Part shown: positions 1-8,954 of the stretch, piece after piece
How the letters are laid out: every line of letters starts with the position of its first letter
Position numbering within the stretch: position 1 is the first letter of the stretch
Origin: Bacillota bacterium
GTDB taxonomy: Bacteria > Bacillota > Clostridia > Peptostreptococcales > Anaerovoracaceae
Length of the DNA: 8,954 nucleotides
Direction: 5' to 3'
Assembly: GCA_016286935.1 (NCBI GenBank)
Contig: JAEEUO010000027.1
Coordinates: 1-8,954 of the forward strand
Notes under the pieces: generated by a model
Told to the model about the DNA's origin: nothing
The model's database searches: none
The model's input: only the letters and a program-made list of their open reading frames with translations
Translations under genes and position numbers: made by a program

Positions 1-1
1 A

Positions 2-28
2 TTTGCCCGCGAACTGTTCACGTCGTAA
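2..28 (+). CDS. Possible C-terminal tail of an upstream gene (partial)
   Basis: Frame 2 reads FARELFTS followed by TAA at 26-28, using codons (CGC, CTG, TTC, ACG, TCG) typical of the rest of the window. It would end 25 bases before the next start, which suggests that the phosphodiesterase-CoaE fusion is not the first gene of its transcript. Frame 1 is also open, to a TGA at 34-36, so the frame is not certain. Eight residues cannot be assigned to a family. Confidence 0.25.
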   Translation, partial: FARELFTS

Positions 29-38
29 TACGTTGAAC

Positions 39-48
39 GGAGGAAGGA
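39..48 (+). promoter_or_regulatory. Ribosome binding site deciding the start of the fusion gene
   Basis: GGAGGAAGGA lies 5 to 10 bases before the ATG at 54. This favours ATG 54 over the more upstream in-frame TTG at position 3, which lacks any visible ribosome binding site within the window. The first residues from ATG 54 (MRRKLIILSHDAM) also match the usual beta-strand-then-Asp opening of the phosphodiesterase family. Confidence 0.85.
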
Positions 49-53
49 ACAGT

Positions 54-1997
54 ATGCGACGCAAACTGATCATATTATCACACGACGCGATGGTCCGCGA
101 GGACATCTGGGCGGAGGCCGATTCCCCGGCCTTTTCGACGATGCTCCGCGAGGGCTCGTGGGTCGAGACGACGCGCACGATCTGGCCGTCGATCACGTAC
201 CCGGCCCATTCCTCGATCATCTCCGGCCAGTACCCGGACAAGCACGGCGTCTATCACAACGACCACTACACCCCCGACGACCCCGATCTCCGCTGGAACT
301 GGGACGCGAAGTACTTCAAGGGCACCTCGCTGTTCGAGGTCGCGAAGAAGGCGGGCCTCTCGACGGCTTGCGTGTTCTGGCCGGTGACCGGAAACCATCC
401 GTACATCGACCGGCTGATCGCGGAATACTGGCCCCAGACGCCCGACGAGACGTTTGAGGACGCCCACCGCTCGATGGGAACGGATGAGGACGTCATCCGC
501 GCGATCATGGAAACGAATGTGCCCGGAGATTACGCGTTCCTGCGCGCCCATCCCGACGCCGATCAGTTCGTGATCGACTGCGCGTGCGACATGATCCGCA
601 GGTACAAGCCGGACGTCCTCGCGATCCACCCGGCCGACATCGACGCGAACCGCCACAAAAACGGCGTCTTCTCGAAGCCCGTCCGCGACGCGGTGAAGCG
701 CGCGGCGGACTGGACCGAACAGATCTTCAACGCGTGCCGCGAGGCCGGCACGTTCGACGACACCGTCTTCGTCGTGATGAGCGACCACGGCCAGATCGAC
801 CTCGCCCGCATCATGTCCCCGAACGTCTTCTTCCGCCGGAAGGGCCTTCTGACCGTGAACGAAGACGGCTCGTTCGGCGACTGGACGTGCTACCTCCGGT
901 CGACGGGCATCACCGCAGAGATCCACGTGAAGGGGAAGGACGCGACCGACGCGGCGGGAAGGGCAGCCTACGAAGAGAATCTGAAGAAGACGCGCGCGGC
1001 TCTCGAGGAACTGAAGGCCGACCCGCGCTTCGCGATCGACCGCATCCTGACGACGGAGGAGATCGAACGGGAGGAACACCTGAACGGCCCGTTTTCGTTC
1101 TTCATCGTCGGAAGCGGCGAGGTCGCCTACAGCAACACCACAGCGGGCGAACTCGAGATGAAGTTCGACACGTCCCAGTTCCAGACCGCCTACGCGACGC
1201 ACGGCATGGATCCCGACACCGGTCCGCAGCCGACGGCCTTGTTCATGGGGCCTGGCGTCCGGAAGGGCGTACGGATCCCGCGGCGGCCGATCGTCGACAT
1301 CGCCCCGACGTGCGCGGCGCTGCTCGGCCTTGAACTGCCCGACGCGGACGGAAGCGCGATCGAGGAGATCCTGTCCGACGGAGCGGCAAAAAAGATGCCG
1401 CGCATCTACGGCGTGACCGGACGGTCCGGAAGCGGCAAGTCGCGGTTCGCGCGCCTGCTCGCGGAGAAACTCGGCTGCGAGTGCGTCGACATCGACAGGA
1501 TCGGCCACGCCTGTATCGAGGACCCCGCGATCAAGAAGGCGATCCGCGAACACTTCGGCGATTCGTGCTTCGACGCGGACGGGAACGTCATCCGCAAGGC
1601 GGTCGGGAAGATCGTCTTCGCCTCGGAAGCGCGGATGGAGGAGTACGTTGAGATGACGCGCGACTTCATCGTACGCTCGCTCGACGACGTCGTCGCCCGC
1701 ACGGAGACCGACGCGGTCGTGTTCGAATGGGTCCGCCTGCCGGTCACGCCGAAGTACTGGGACCTCTCGTCGCCGAAGATCCTCGTCGAGGCCGACCGGG
1801 AGAAGCGGAAGGCGATCGTCATCGCGCGCGACGGCATCACCCCCGAGTACTTCGACGACCGCGACGCCTCGGCCCTCGATTACGATACCTATACGTACGA
1901 TTTCACCGTTGAGAACGATTACCGCCCGGAGACGCTCGAAGAAGCCGTCGACCGGATCATTGCCCAGACAGATCAAACGAAAGGAGCCCGGAAATGA
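54..1997 (+). CDS. Fusion protein: AlkP-superfamily phosphodiesterase/nucleotide pyrophosphatase + CoaE-like kinase domain
   Basis: This 647-residue protein has two domains. Residues 1-447 form a type I phosphodiesterase/nucleotide pyrophosphatase of the alkaline phosphatase superfamily. The metal ligands and nucleophile are all visible: Asp11, the nucleophile Thr48 in PSITYPAH, Asp197 and His201 (D-x3-H), Asp244-His245 in SDHGQ, and His383 in THGMDP. Residues 448-647 are a dephospho-CoA-kinase-like P-loop domain with Walker A GRSGSGKS (456-463), DID plus His485 (VDIDRIGH), an FG...DG...R stretch and an RDGIT motif. The LxHP and PLLxE motifs usual in CoaE are absent. No signal peptide or membrane segment is seen, so both domains should be cytoplasmic. 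The stop overlaps the coaD start (ATGA), implying translational coupling. Family knowledge: CoaE phosphorylates the 3'-hydroxyl of dephospho-CoA, and nucleotide pyrophosphatases cleave phosphodiester or pyrophosphate bonds. The actual substrates here are unknown; a role in CoA metabolism is inferred from the fusion and from coaD. Confidence 0.9.
   Translation: MRRKLIILSHDAMVREDIWAEADSPAFSTMLREGSWVETTRTIWPSITYPAHSSIISGQYPDKHGVYHNDHYTPDDPDLRWNWDAKYFKGTSLFEVAKKAGLSTACVFWPVTGNHPYIDRLIAEYWPQTPDETFEDAHRSMGTDEDVIRAIMETNVPGDYAFLRAHPDADQFVIDCACDMIRRYKPDVLAIHPADIDANRHKNGVFSKPVRDAVKRAADWTEQIFNACREAGTFDDTVFVVMSDHGQIDLARIMSPNVFFRRKGLLTVNEDGSFGDWTCYLRSTGITAEIHVKGKDATDAAGRAAYEENLKKTRAALEELKADPRFAIDRILTTEEIEREEHLNGPFSFFIVGSGEVAYSNTTAGELEMKFDTSQFQTAYATHGMDPDTGPQPTALFMGPGVRKGVRIPRRPIVDIAPTCAALLGLELPDADGSAIEEILSDGAAKKMPRIYGVTGRSGSGKSRFARLLAEKLGCECVDIDRIGHACIEDPAIKKAIREHFGDSCFDADGNVIRKAVGKIVFASEARMEEYVEMTRDFIVRSLDDVVARTETDAVVFEWVRLPVTPKYWDLSSPKILVEADREKRKAIVIARDGITPEYFDDRDASALDYDTYTYDFTVENDYRPETLEEAVDRIIAQTDQTKGARK
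1380..1397 (+). promoter_or_regulatory. Possible internal start for a stand-alone CoaE-like protein
   Basis: An in-frame ATG at 1395 sits exactly at the domain junction (Met448, reading MPRIYGVTG) and has GGAG at 1380-1383, 11 bases upstream. Initiation here would give a 200-residue protein, the normal length of free-standing CoaE. The spacing is longer than ideal, so internal initiation is only a possibility. Confidence 0.3.
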
Positions 1998-2476
1998 GAG
2001 TCGGTTTTTATGCAGGTAGTTTTGATCCGTTCACGAACGGCCACCTCCACGTCATCGAACGTTCGGCGAAGCTCTTCGACAAGGTCATCGTCGGCCTCGC
2101 GGTCAACTCCGCGAAGGACAGGCGGTTTCCCGAGGAGCCGATGCTGAAGGCGATGAACGACGTCTTCTTCCACGAAGGCCTCGACAACGTCACCGCGATC
2201 GCCTTCAAGGATCTGACCGTCGACGTGGCGGCCAAATACGGCGCGACGTTCCTCATCCGCGGCCTCCGCAACAACATGGACTACGAATACGAAGAGAACA
2301 TCTCCTCGATCAACGAGGAGATCTCGGGACTCGACACGGTCTATTTCCGCGCGGGCAAGCTCGGCGCGATCAGCTCCTCGATGATCTTCGACCTTCTGCG
2401 CTACAACCGCAACGTCGACAAGTACATCCCGCCGGAAGTCCAGGCGGTCATCCGCGCGAGCCGGAAACCGTACTGA
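1994..2476 (+). CDS. coaD: Phosphopantetheine adenylyltransferase (CoaD/PPAT)
   Basis: CoaD transfers AMP from ATP to 4'-phosphopantetheine, giving dephospho-CoA and pyrophosphate, the penultimate step of cytoplasmic CoA synthesis. The 160-residue length is normal. The nucleotidyltransferase signature GSFDPFTNGH (8-17, with His17 of the TxGH-type motif) is intact, as are Lys41, the RGLR motif with Arg89 and Arg92, the DYEYE segment (family DFEYE), and the C-terminal ISSSMI motif. The usual 'EER' after the conserved Phe reads EEP, and the family's 'xxN..L' helix reads INEEI, so it is somewhat divergent. The start overlaps the preceding stop (ATGA), with AAGGAG at 1981-1986 seven bases upstream. 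In many Firmicutes coaD follows rsmD; here a phosphodiesterase-CoaE fusion takes that place. Assignment to the family is firm; whether this is the housekeeping copy cannot be told from the window. Confidence 0.93.
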   Translation: MRVGFYAGSFDPFTNGHLHVIERSAKLFDKVIVGLAVNSAKDRRFPEEPMLKAMNDVFFHEGLDNVTAIAFKDLTVDVAAKYGATFLIRGLRNNMDYEYEENISSINEEISGLDTVYFRAGKLGAISSSMIFDLLRYNRNVDKYIPPEVQAVIRASRKPY

Positions 2477-2498
2477 ACGGGCGCCGGAGCGGAAAAGG

Positions 2499-2562
2499 GG
2501 ACGGCCCGACCGCCGTCCGCCCGGACAAAACAGAACAACAGGACGGCCCGACCGCAGTCCGC
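2499..2562 (+). repeat. Two direct copies of a 22-base hairpin-forming repeat
   Basis: The units at 2499-2520 and 2541-2562 differ at one base (C versus A at the 16th position) and are offset by 42 bases. The first contains a perfect 6-base inverted repeat, GGACGG...CCGTCC, around an 8-base loop. In the second the single change creates one mismatch in that stem. They lie between the coaD stop and the terminator. Function is unknown; they may be copies of a dispersed intergenic palindrome or mRNA 3'-end stabilising hairpins. Confidence 0.8.
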
Positions 2563-2568
2563 GCATAG

Positions 2569-2600
2569 AAAAAACGCCGGGAGACACATCCGGCGTTTTT
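2569..2600. terminator. Bidirectional rho-independent terminator between coaD and rpsT
   Basis: CGCCGG (2575-2580) pairs with CCGGCG (2590-2595) around a nine-base loop. It is preceded by an A run (2569-2574) and followed by five T (2596-2600). The A and T tracts make it work in either direction: for coaD on the plus strand and for rpsT on the minus strand, as expected between convergent genes. Confidence 0.9.
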
Positions 2601-2615
2601 CGCTTTCGCTTACAA

Positions 2616-2634
2616 TGGGATTTAACTTATCCCA
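2616..2634. other. Small hairpin just downstream of rpsT
   Basis: TGGGAT and ATCCCA form a six-base inverted repeat around a seven-base AT-rich loop, between the rpsT stop and the bidirectional terminator. It has no adjoining T tract of its own, so it is more likely a 3'-UTR structure of the rpsT mRNA than a separate terminator. The remainder of the 2477-2652 gap outside the repeats, terminator and this hairpin shows nothing recognisable. Confidence 0.5.
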
Positions 2635-2652
2635 GGTGGGGACGGGTGAGCA

Positions 2653-2925
2653 TTACTTCGATGCTTTGGCCTTGTTCAGCGCGATCTGCATACGGGAGAC
2701 CTTGCGGGAAGCCGTGTTCTTCTTCACGACGCCCTTGGCGACAGCCTGCATGATCTTCTTTTCGGTCAGCGCGCGCTTCTCTTCGGCGAGCTCGAGGTTG
2801 TTTTCTGCGATCGCCTTATCGAACGCCTTTTCCGTTTCCTTCAGGCGGTTGTTCACGCGCTTGTTGGCAGCGGTTTTCGTTTCGATAACGGAGATTCTCT
2901 TTTTCGCAGATTTGATGTTTGCCAT
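2653..2925 (-). CDS. rpsT: 30S ribosomal protein S20
   Basis: S20 binds 16S rRNA early in assembly of the 30S subunit. The 90-residue product opens with MANIKSAKKRI, the classical S20 N-terminus, is lysine-rich and almost wholly helical in character, and ends with KVSRMQIALNKAKASK. Length is normal. The first codons use more A and T than the rest, as is common at the start of highly expressed genes. The ribosome binding site is weak (GTGGGG on the minus strand, about 8 bases before ATG). The gene is transcribed alone from a promoter at 2966-2994 and ends at the shared terminator. It is divergent from lepA, a neighbour it also has in many Firmicutes. Confidence 0.98.
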   Translation of the reverse strand: MANIKSAKKRISVIETKTAANKRVNNRLKETEKAFDKAIAENNLELAEEKRALTEKKIMQAVAKGVVKKNTASRKVSRMQIALNKAKASK

Positions 2926-2965
2926 ACTTGTTTACCCCACTTTCTTTTGTAAATACAGCGCATAT

Positions 2966-2994
2966 AGTATAGCCGTTCCGTTTTGCGAATGCAA
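2966..2994 (-). promoter_or_regulatory. Sigma-A-type promoter for rpsT
   Basis: On the minus strand, TTGCAT (2989-2994) and TATACT (2966-2971) are separated by exactly 17 bases. Transcription would start near 2959, giving a leader of roughly 35 bases before the S20 start. The -10 box matches consensus at five of six positions; the -35 box matches only in TTG. Confidence 0.8.
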
Positions 2995-3031
2995 GAAGTT
3001 TTTTGCGCTTGCGCGGGCGCGCTTTTTTTGC

Positions 3032-3060
3032 TTTTTCAGCGGCCCGTTTCGTGGTATACT
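3032..3060 (+). promoter_or_regulatory. Extended -10 promoter for lepA
   Basis: TGG directly followed by TATACT (3055-3060) gives an extended -10 element (TGnTATACT). The -35 position, 17 bases upstream, reads TTTTTC and is poor, which an extended -10 can offset. The start point would be near 3067, leaving a leader of about 36 bases. The lepA start itself has no strong Shine-Dalgarno sequence; only GGAC-like bases near 3089 are seen. Confidence 0.7.
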
Positions 3061-3102
3061 GACAATGTATAAGTATGTGCTGAAAAACCGGACCGAACTG
3101 TT

Positions 3103-4916
3103 ATGGACAACTACCAGAAATACATCCGCAACTTCTCGATCATCGCCCATATCGACCACGGAAAGTCCACGCTCGCCGATCGTCTCCTCGAAATGACCGG
3201 CTGTGTTCCCGAACGCGAAATGAAGGACCAGTATCTGGACAACATGGACATCGAGCGCGAGCGCGGCATCACGATCAAGCTCCAGACCTCGCGCCTGAAC
3301 TACACGGCGAAGAACGGCGAGAAGTACATCTTCAACCTCATCGACACGCCCGGCCACGTCGACTTCACGTACGAGGTCTCGCGCTCCCTTGCGGCGTGCG
3401 AAGGGGCGATCCTCGTCGTCGACTGCACCCAGGGCGTCGAGGCGCAGACGCTCGCGAACGTCTACCTCGCGCTCAATGAGAACCTCGAGATCATGCCCGT
3501 GATCAACAAGATCGACCTCGCGTCGGCCCGTCCCCAGGAAACGAAGGACGAGATCGAGGAGGTCATCGGGATCGAGGCCCAGGACGCGCCGATGATCTCC
3601 GCGAAGGAGGGGATCAACATCGAAGACGTGCTCGAGGCCGTCATCGACAAGATCCCCGCGCCCCAGGGCGACCCGGCCGCGCCGCTGAAAGCGCTGATCT
3701 TCGACTGCTACTACGACAACTACAAGGGCGTCGTGATCTATACGCGCATCATGGACGGCTCTGTAAAACCGGGCGATACGATCCGGATGATGGCCTCCGG
3801 CAAGAACTACGAGGTCACCGAGGTCGGGTACCACTCCCCGGGACCGATCCCCGCGAAGGAGCTGAAGGCCGGCGAGGTCGGCTACATCTGCGCTTCGATC
3901 AAACAGGTCGCGGACGCGCGCGTCGGCGATACGATCACGCTCGCAGACAACCCGACGGCCGAACCGCTGCCCGGCTACAAGAAACTCCAGCCGATGGTCT
4001 ACTGCGGCATGTACCCGACCGGCAACGAAAGCTACGAGGGCGTGAAGGACGCGCTCGAAAAGCTCCAGGTCAACGACGCCTCGCTCGTCTTCGAACCCGA
4101 GACGTCGAACGCGCTCGGGTACGGCTTCCGCTGCGGCTTCCTCGGCCTTTTGCACATGGAGATCATCGTCGAGCGCCTTCTCCGCGAATTCGACCTCGAC
4201 ATCATCACGACGTCGCCGTCGGTCATCTACAAGGTCGTGAAGACGGACGGAACGGTCATCTTCATCCAGAACCCGTCGAACATGCCGCCCGTCAACGAGA
4301 TCGAACACGTCGAGGAGCCGATGGTCAAGGCGGAGATCATCCTTCCGAAGGAGTACGTCGGCCCGATCATGGAGCTCTGCCAGAGGAGAAGGGGCCAGAT
4401 GGAGCCGCTCGAATACCTGACGAAGGACCGCGTCGCGCTCCACTACGTGATGCCGCTCGCGGAGGTCATCTACGACTTCTTCGACGCGCTGAAATCGAAG
4501 ACGCGCGGGTACGGCTCGCTCGATTACGAATTCCTGCGCTACGAGCCGTCGAAGGTCGTCAAGCTCGACATTATGCTCAACCGCGAGGTCGTCGACGCGT
4601 TCTCGATGATCGTCCACGAATCGAAGGCGTATGAGCGCGCGCGGTTCGTCTGCGAGAAGCTGAAGGAGACGATCCCGATGCACCAGTTCGAGATCCCCGT
4701 CCAGGCGGCGATCGGCCAGAAGATCATCGCCCGCGAGACGGTCAAGGCGTACCGGAAGGACGTCATCGCGAAGTGCTACGGCGGCGATATCTCGCGCAAG
4801 AAAAAACTGCTTGAGAAACAGAAGGAGGGCAAGAAGCGCATGCGGCAGTTCGGCGTCGTCGAAGTGCCCCAGGAAGCGTTTACGGCCGTTCTGAAATACG
4901 ACGAGGACAAGACAAA

Positions 4917-4920
<4 letters not shown>
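3103..4920 (+). CDS. lepA: Elongation factor 4 (LepA), ribosome-associated GTPase
   Basis: LepA is a translational GTPase related to EF-G that acts on ribosomes and influences translation initiation or elongation under stress. The 605-residue length is standard. GTPase motifs occur in order: G1 AHIDHGKST (15-23), G2 RGITI (54-58), G3 DTPGH (81-85, with the catalytic His85), G4 NKID (135-138) and G5 SAK (166-168). The EF-G-like domains follow, including the [11 protein letters not shown] stretch. The LepA-specific C-terminal domain is marked by [19 protein letters not shown], then a [20 protein letters not shown] segment and a PQEAF ending. The start at 3103 gives the conserved beginning [20 protein letters not shown]. 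The stop overlaps the hemW start (ATGA), a lepA-hemW pairing that is widespread in Firmicutes. Confidence 0.98.
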
Positions 4921-7761
<2,841 letters not shown>

Positions 7762-7780
7762 GGCCCGTAATCGCCCGTCA

Positions 7781-7801
7781 GACGCGTTTTTTCGCGTTTT
7801 T
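7781..7801 (+). terminator. Weak rho-independent terminator after glpK
   Basis: ACGCG (7782-7786) and CGCGT (7793-7797) form a five-base stem, extendable by a G-U pair, around a loop of six T, followed by T 7797-7801. The stem is short, so some read-through into the next gene is plausible. Confidence 0.5.
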
Positions 7802-7836
7802 CGATAAAAGACCCGACGAACCCCGAAAAACCGGAC

Positions 7837-7844
7837 AAGGAGGT
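7837..7844 (+). promoter_or_regulatory. Full-length Shine-Dalgarno for the transglutaminase-like gene
   Basis: AAGGAGGT is a complete complement to the typical 3' end of bacterial 16S rRNA. AGGAGG (7838-7843) is seven bases from the ATG at 7851 and ten from the second ATG at 7854, so 7851 is preferred. No convincing promoter is seen in 7762-7850; GATAAA at 7803-7808 is a possible -10 without a matching -35. Confidence 0.8.
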
Positions 7845-7850
7845 CCTGAG

Positions 7851-8954
7851 ATGATGCAGACGAAACGAAGAACACGCCTTGCCGCGATCCTGATCGCGGT
7901 CTTTCTGGCCGTCGCGTGCTTCCCGCTTCACGCGTTCGCCGCGCCGACGTTCGCGAGCGCCGACGCCGCCTGCTACAACGCGATGAAGAACCGCGTGACG
8001 GAGGTCGACGTCAGCGGGATGGGCCTGACCGAAGACAACTTCAGCGTCTTCCAGGACGAGTTCCGCGAGAACCACCCGGACATCTTCTACGGTTCCCCGA
8101 TGTTCTACACGACGATGGGCGGCAAGGTCGTCTCGATCACGCTCTTCTTCGATACGAACATCTCCGTCGCGAACATCGCGGCGTATGAGGCGGCCGTTCA
8201 AAAGATCCTCGACGGCGTTCAGCCCGGCTGGACCGACGTCCAGAAAGTCCTCTACTTCCACGATTATCTCGCGACCCACTGCGAATACGACATGCGCCTC
8301 TTCTCCGGCAGCATGCCGAACGAGTCCTATAACGTCTACGGAGCGATCGTGAACCGCCAGGCCGTGTGCAACGGCTACGCGCTCGCTCTGTGCGACCTCT
8401 GCAACCGCGTCTCGATCCCGTGCCATTTCGTCGAGAGCCCGGTGATGAACCACGCCTGGAACGTCGTTCAGGTCGGCGGGTCGTGGTACCACGTCGACGT
8501 GACGTGGGACGATCCGATCAACGACATCCCCGGCAACGTCCGGCACAGCTTCTTCCTCCTTTCGGACAGCGCGATCAAGGCGAAGGCCGCGACGGACGGA
8601 ACGTACCACACCGGCTGGAAGAGCCCCGTCTCCTGCACGAACACGAAATACGACAAGGGCGCCTACTGGAGCGATGCCGTGAGCGCCGTCCTGACCGGCG
8701 ACGACGGAAACGCGTACTACGTCACCTCCGTGACGGCGAGCCTGACGCGCAACGGGGTGACGTATCCGAAAGCCCAGACGATGTCGCTCGTCCGCCGCGA
8801 CGCCTCGACCGGAAAGGTGACGACGCTCTACACGGTTTCGGACATCTGGCCTGCTTGGACCGGCGGGAGCTACTATACGACGCCGTACATGAAGCTCGCG
8901 CGCGTGGGCGACTGCTACTATTTCAACGATGCCTCCCACATCTACTGCTACCGT
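7851..8954 (+). CDS. Secreted transglutaminase-like domain protein (5' part, runs off the window)
   Basis: The frame is open for 368 codons and continues past the window. A Sec signal peptide is clear: basic MMQTKRRTR, a hydrophobic core (about 10-26) and a cleavage site after AFA (residue 30). A transglutaminase-like (papain-fold) domain at about 120-218 shows the triad Cys173 in AVCNGYALAL, His201 in MNHAWNVVQV and Asp216 in YHVDVTWDDP, with the preceding LYFHDYLATHCEYD helix common to these Firmicute proteins. The region after about 245 has repeated Tyr/Trp-rich strands (for example SLVRRDASTGKVTTLY and KLARVGDCYYFND) that could be the start of a beta-propeller-like domain. Such proteins are thought to act on cell-surface proteins or wall material as proteases or crosslinkers; the substrate is unknown. 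A strong binding site precedes it, and a weak terminator separates it from glpK. Cell-wall anchoring motifs, if any, would lie beyond the window. Confidence 0.9.
   Translation, partial: MMQTKRRTRLAAILIAVFLAVACFPLHAFAAPTFASADAACYNAMKNRVTEVDVSGMGLTEDNFSVFQDEFRENHPDIFYGSPMFYTTMGGKVVSITLFFDTNISVANIAAYEAAVQKILDGVQPGWTDVQKVLYFHDYLATHCEYDMRLFSGSMPNESYNVYGAIVNRQAVCNGYALALCDLCNRVSIPCHFVESPVMNHAWNVVQVGGSWYHVDVTWDDPINDIPGNVRHSFFLLSDSAIKAKAATDGTYHTGWKSPVSCTNTKYDKGAYWSDAVSAVLTGDDGNAYYVTSVTASLTRNGVTYPKAQTMSLVRRDASTGKVTTLYTVSDIWPAWTGGSYYTTPYMKLARVGDCYYFNDASHIYCYR

Noticed and set aside
78..1976. 632-codon open frame on the minus strand opposite the phosphodiesterase-CoaE gene
   Set aside because: It is a shadow caused by C/G-ending codons. 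Its translation is Arg/Asp/Val-rich low-complexity sequence without family motifs, while the plus strand encodes recognisable catalytic motifs throughout.
3001..3030. GC-rich inverted sequence with T tract before the lepA promoter, resembling a terminator
   Set aside because: No plus-strand gene ends upstream (rpsT runs the other way), the stem is ambiguous, and it directly precedes the lepA promoter.
2615..3196. 193-codon plus-strand frame over rpsT and its promoter
   Set aside because: It is the antisense of rpsT; its Phe/Ser/Ala-rich product reflects the reverse complement of Lys/Glu codons.
2932..4683. 583-codon open frame on the minus strand opposite lepA
   Set aside because: Arg/Asp/Val-rich shadow of lepA with no motif; it also spans the divergent promoter region.
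7908..7922. Possible lipobox (LAVAC) in the transglutaminase-like signal peptide
   Set aside because: The -3 residue is Ala instead of Leu/Val/Ile, and the hydrophobic stretch continues to a good AFA cleavage site, so a Sec signal peptidase I site is more likely.

Overview
The window is a GC-rich, almost fully coding bacterial chromosome segment. Codons ending in C or G dominate (TCG, ACG, GCG, CCG are frequent), most starts have strong AGGAGG-type ribosome binding sites, and promoters look sigma-A-like. The rpsT/lepA/hemW neighbourhood is typical of Firmicutes (Bacillota), so a high-GC anaerobic clostridial lineage is the best inference. No 16S gene or other decisive marker is present, so this stays an inference.

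Layout. (1) Positions 54-2476, plus strand: a 647-residue fusion of an alkaline-phosphatase-superfamily phosphodiesterase/nucleotide pyrophosphatase with a dephospho-CoA-kinase-like (CoaE) P-loop domain, overlapping by four bases with coaD (phosphopantetheine adenylyltransferase). CoaD and CoaE catalyse the last two steps of CoA synthesis, while the fused hydrolase belongs to a superfamily that includes enzymes able to cut pyrophosphate bonds such as the one in CoA. (2) Positions 2477-2652: a convergent intergenic region with two near-identical hairpin repeats, a bidirectional rho-independent terminator and a further small hairpin. (3) Positions 2653-2925, minus strand: rpsT (ribosomal protein S20). 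(4) Positions 2926-3102: a divergent promoter region serving rpsT and lepA. (5) Positions 3103-7761, plus strand: lepA, hemW and glpK, with a four-base overlap between the first two and 31 bases between the last two, probably one transcript ending at a weak terminator near 7781-7801. (6) From 7851 to the window edge: the 5' part of a secreted transglutaminase-like protein.

The most unusual unit is the phosphodiesterase-CoaE fusion translationally coupled to coaD. All expected metal ligands and the nucleophile of the phosphodiesterase are visible. The CoaE domain keeps its P-loop and Asp-x-Asp motif but lacks the usual His-Pro and Pro-Leu-Leu-x-Glu motifs. It could be a CoA turnover/repair module or a repurposed nucleotide-cofactor kinase. 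Secondary points are a four-cysteine insertion in HemW, the absence of the sporulation genes gpr and spoIIP from the rpsT-lepA interval and of hrcA after hemW, and a GlpK without the PTS-phosphorylated histidine loop.
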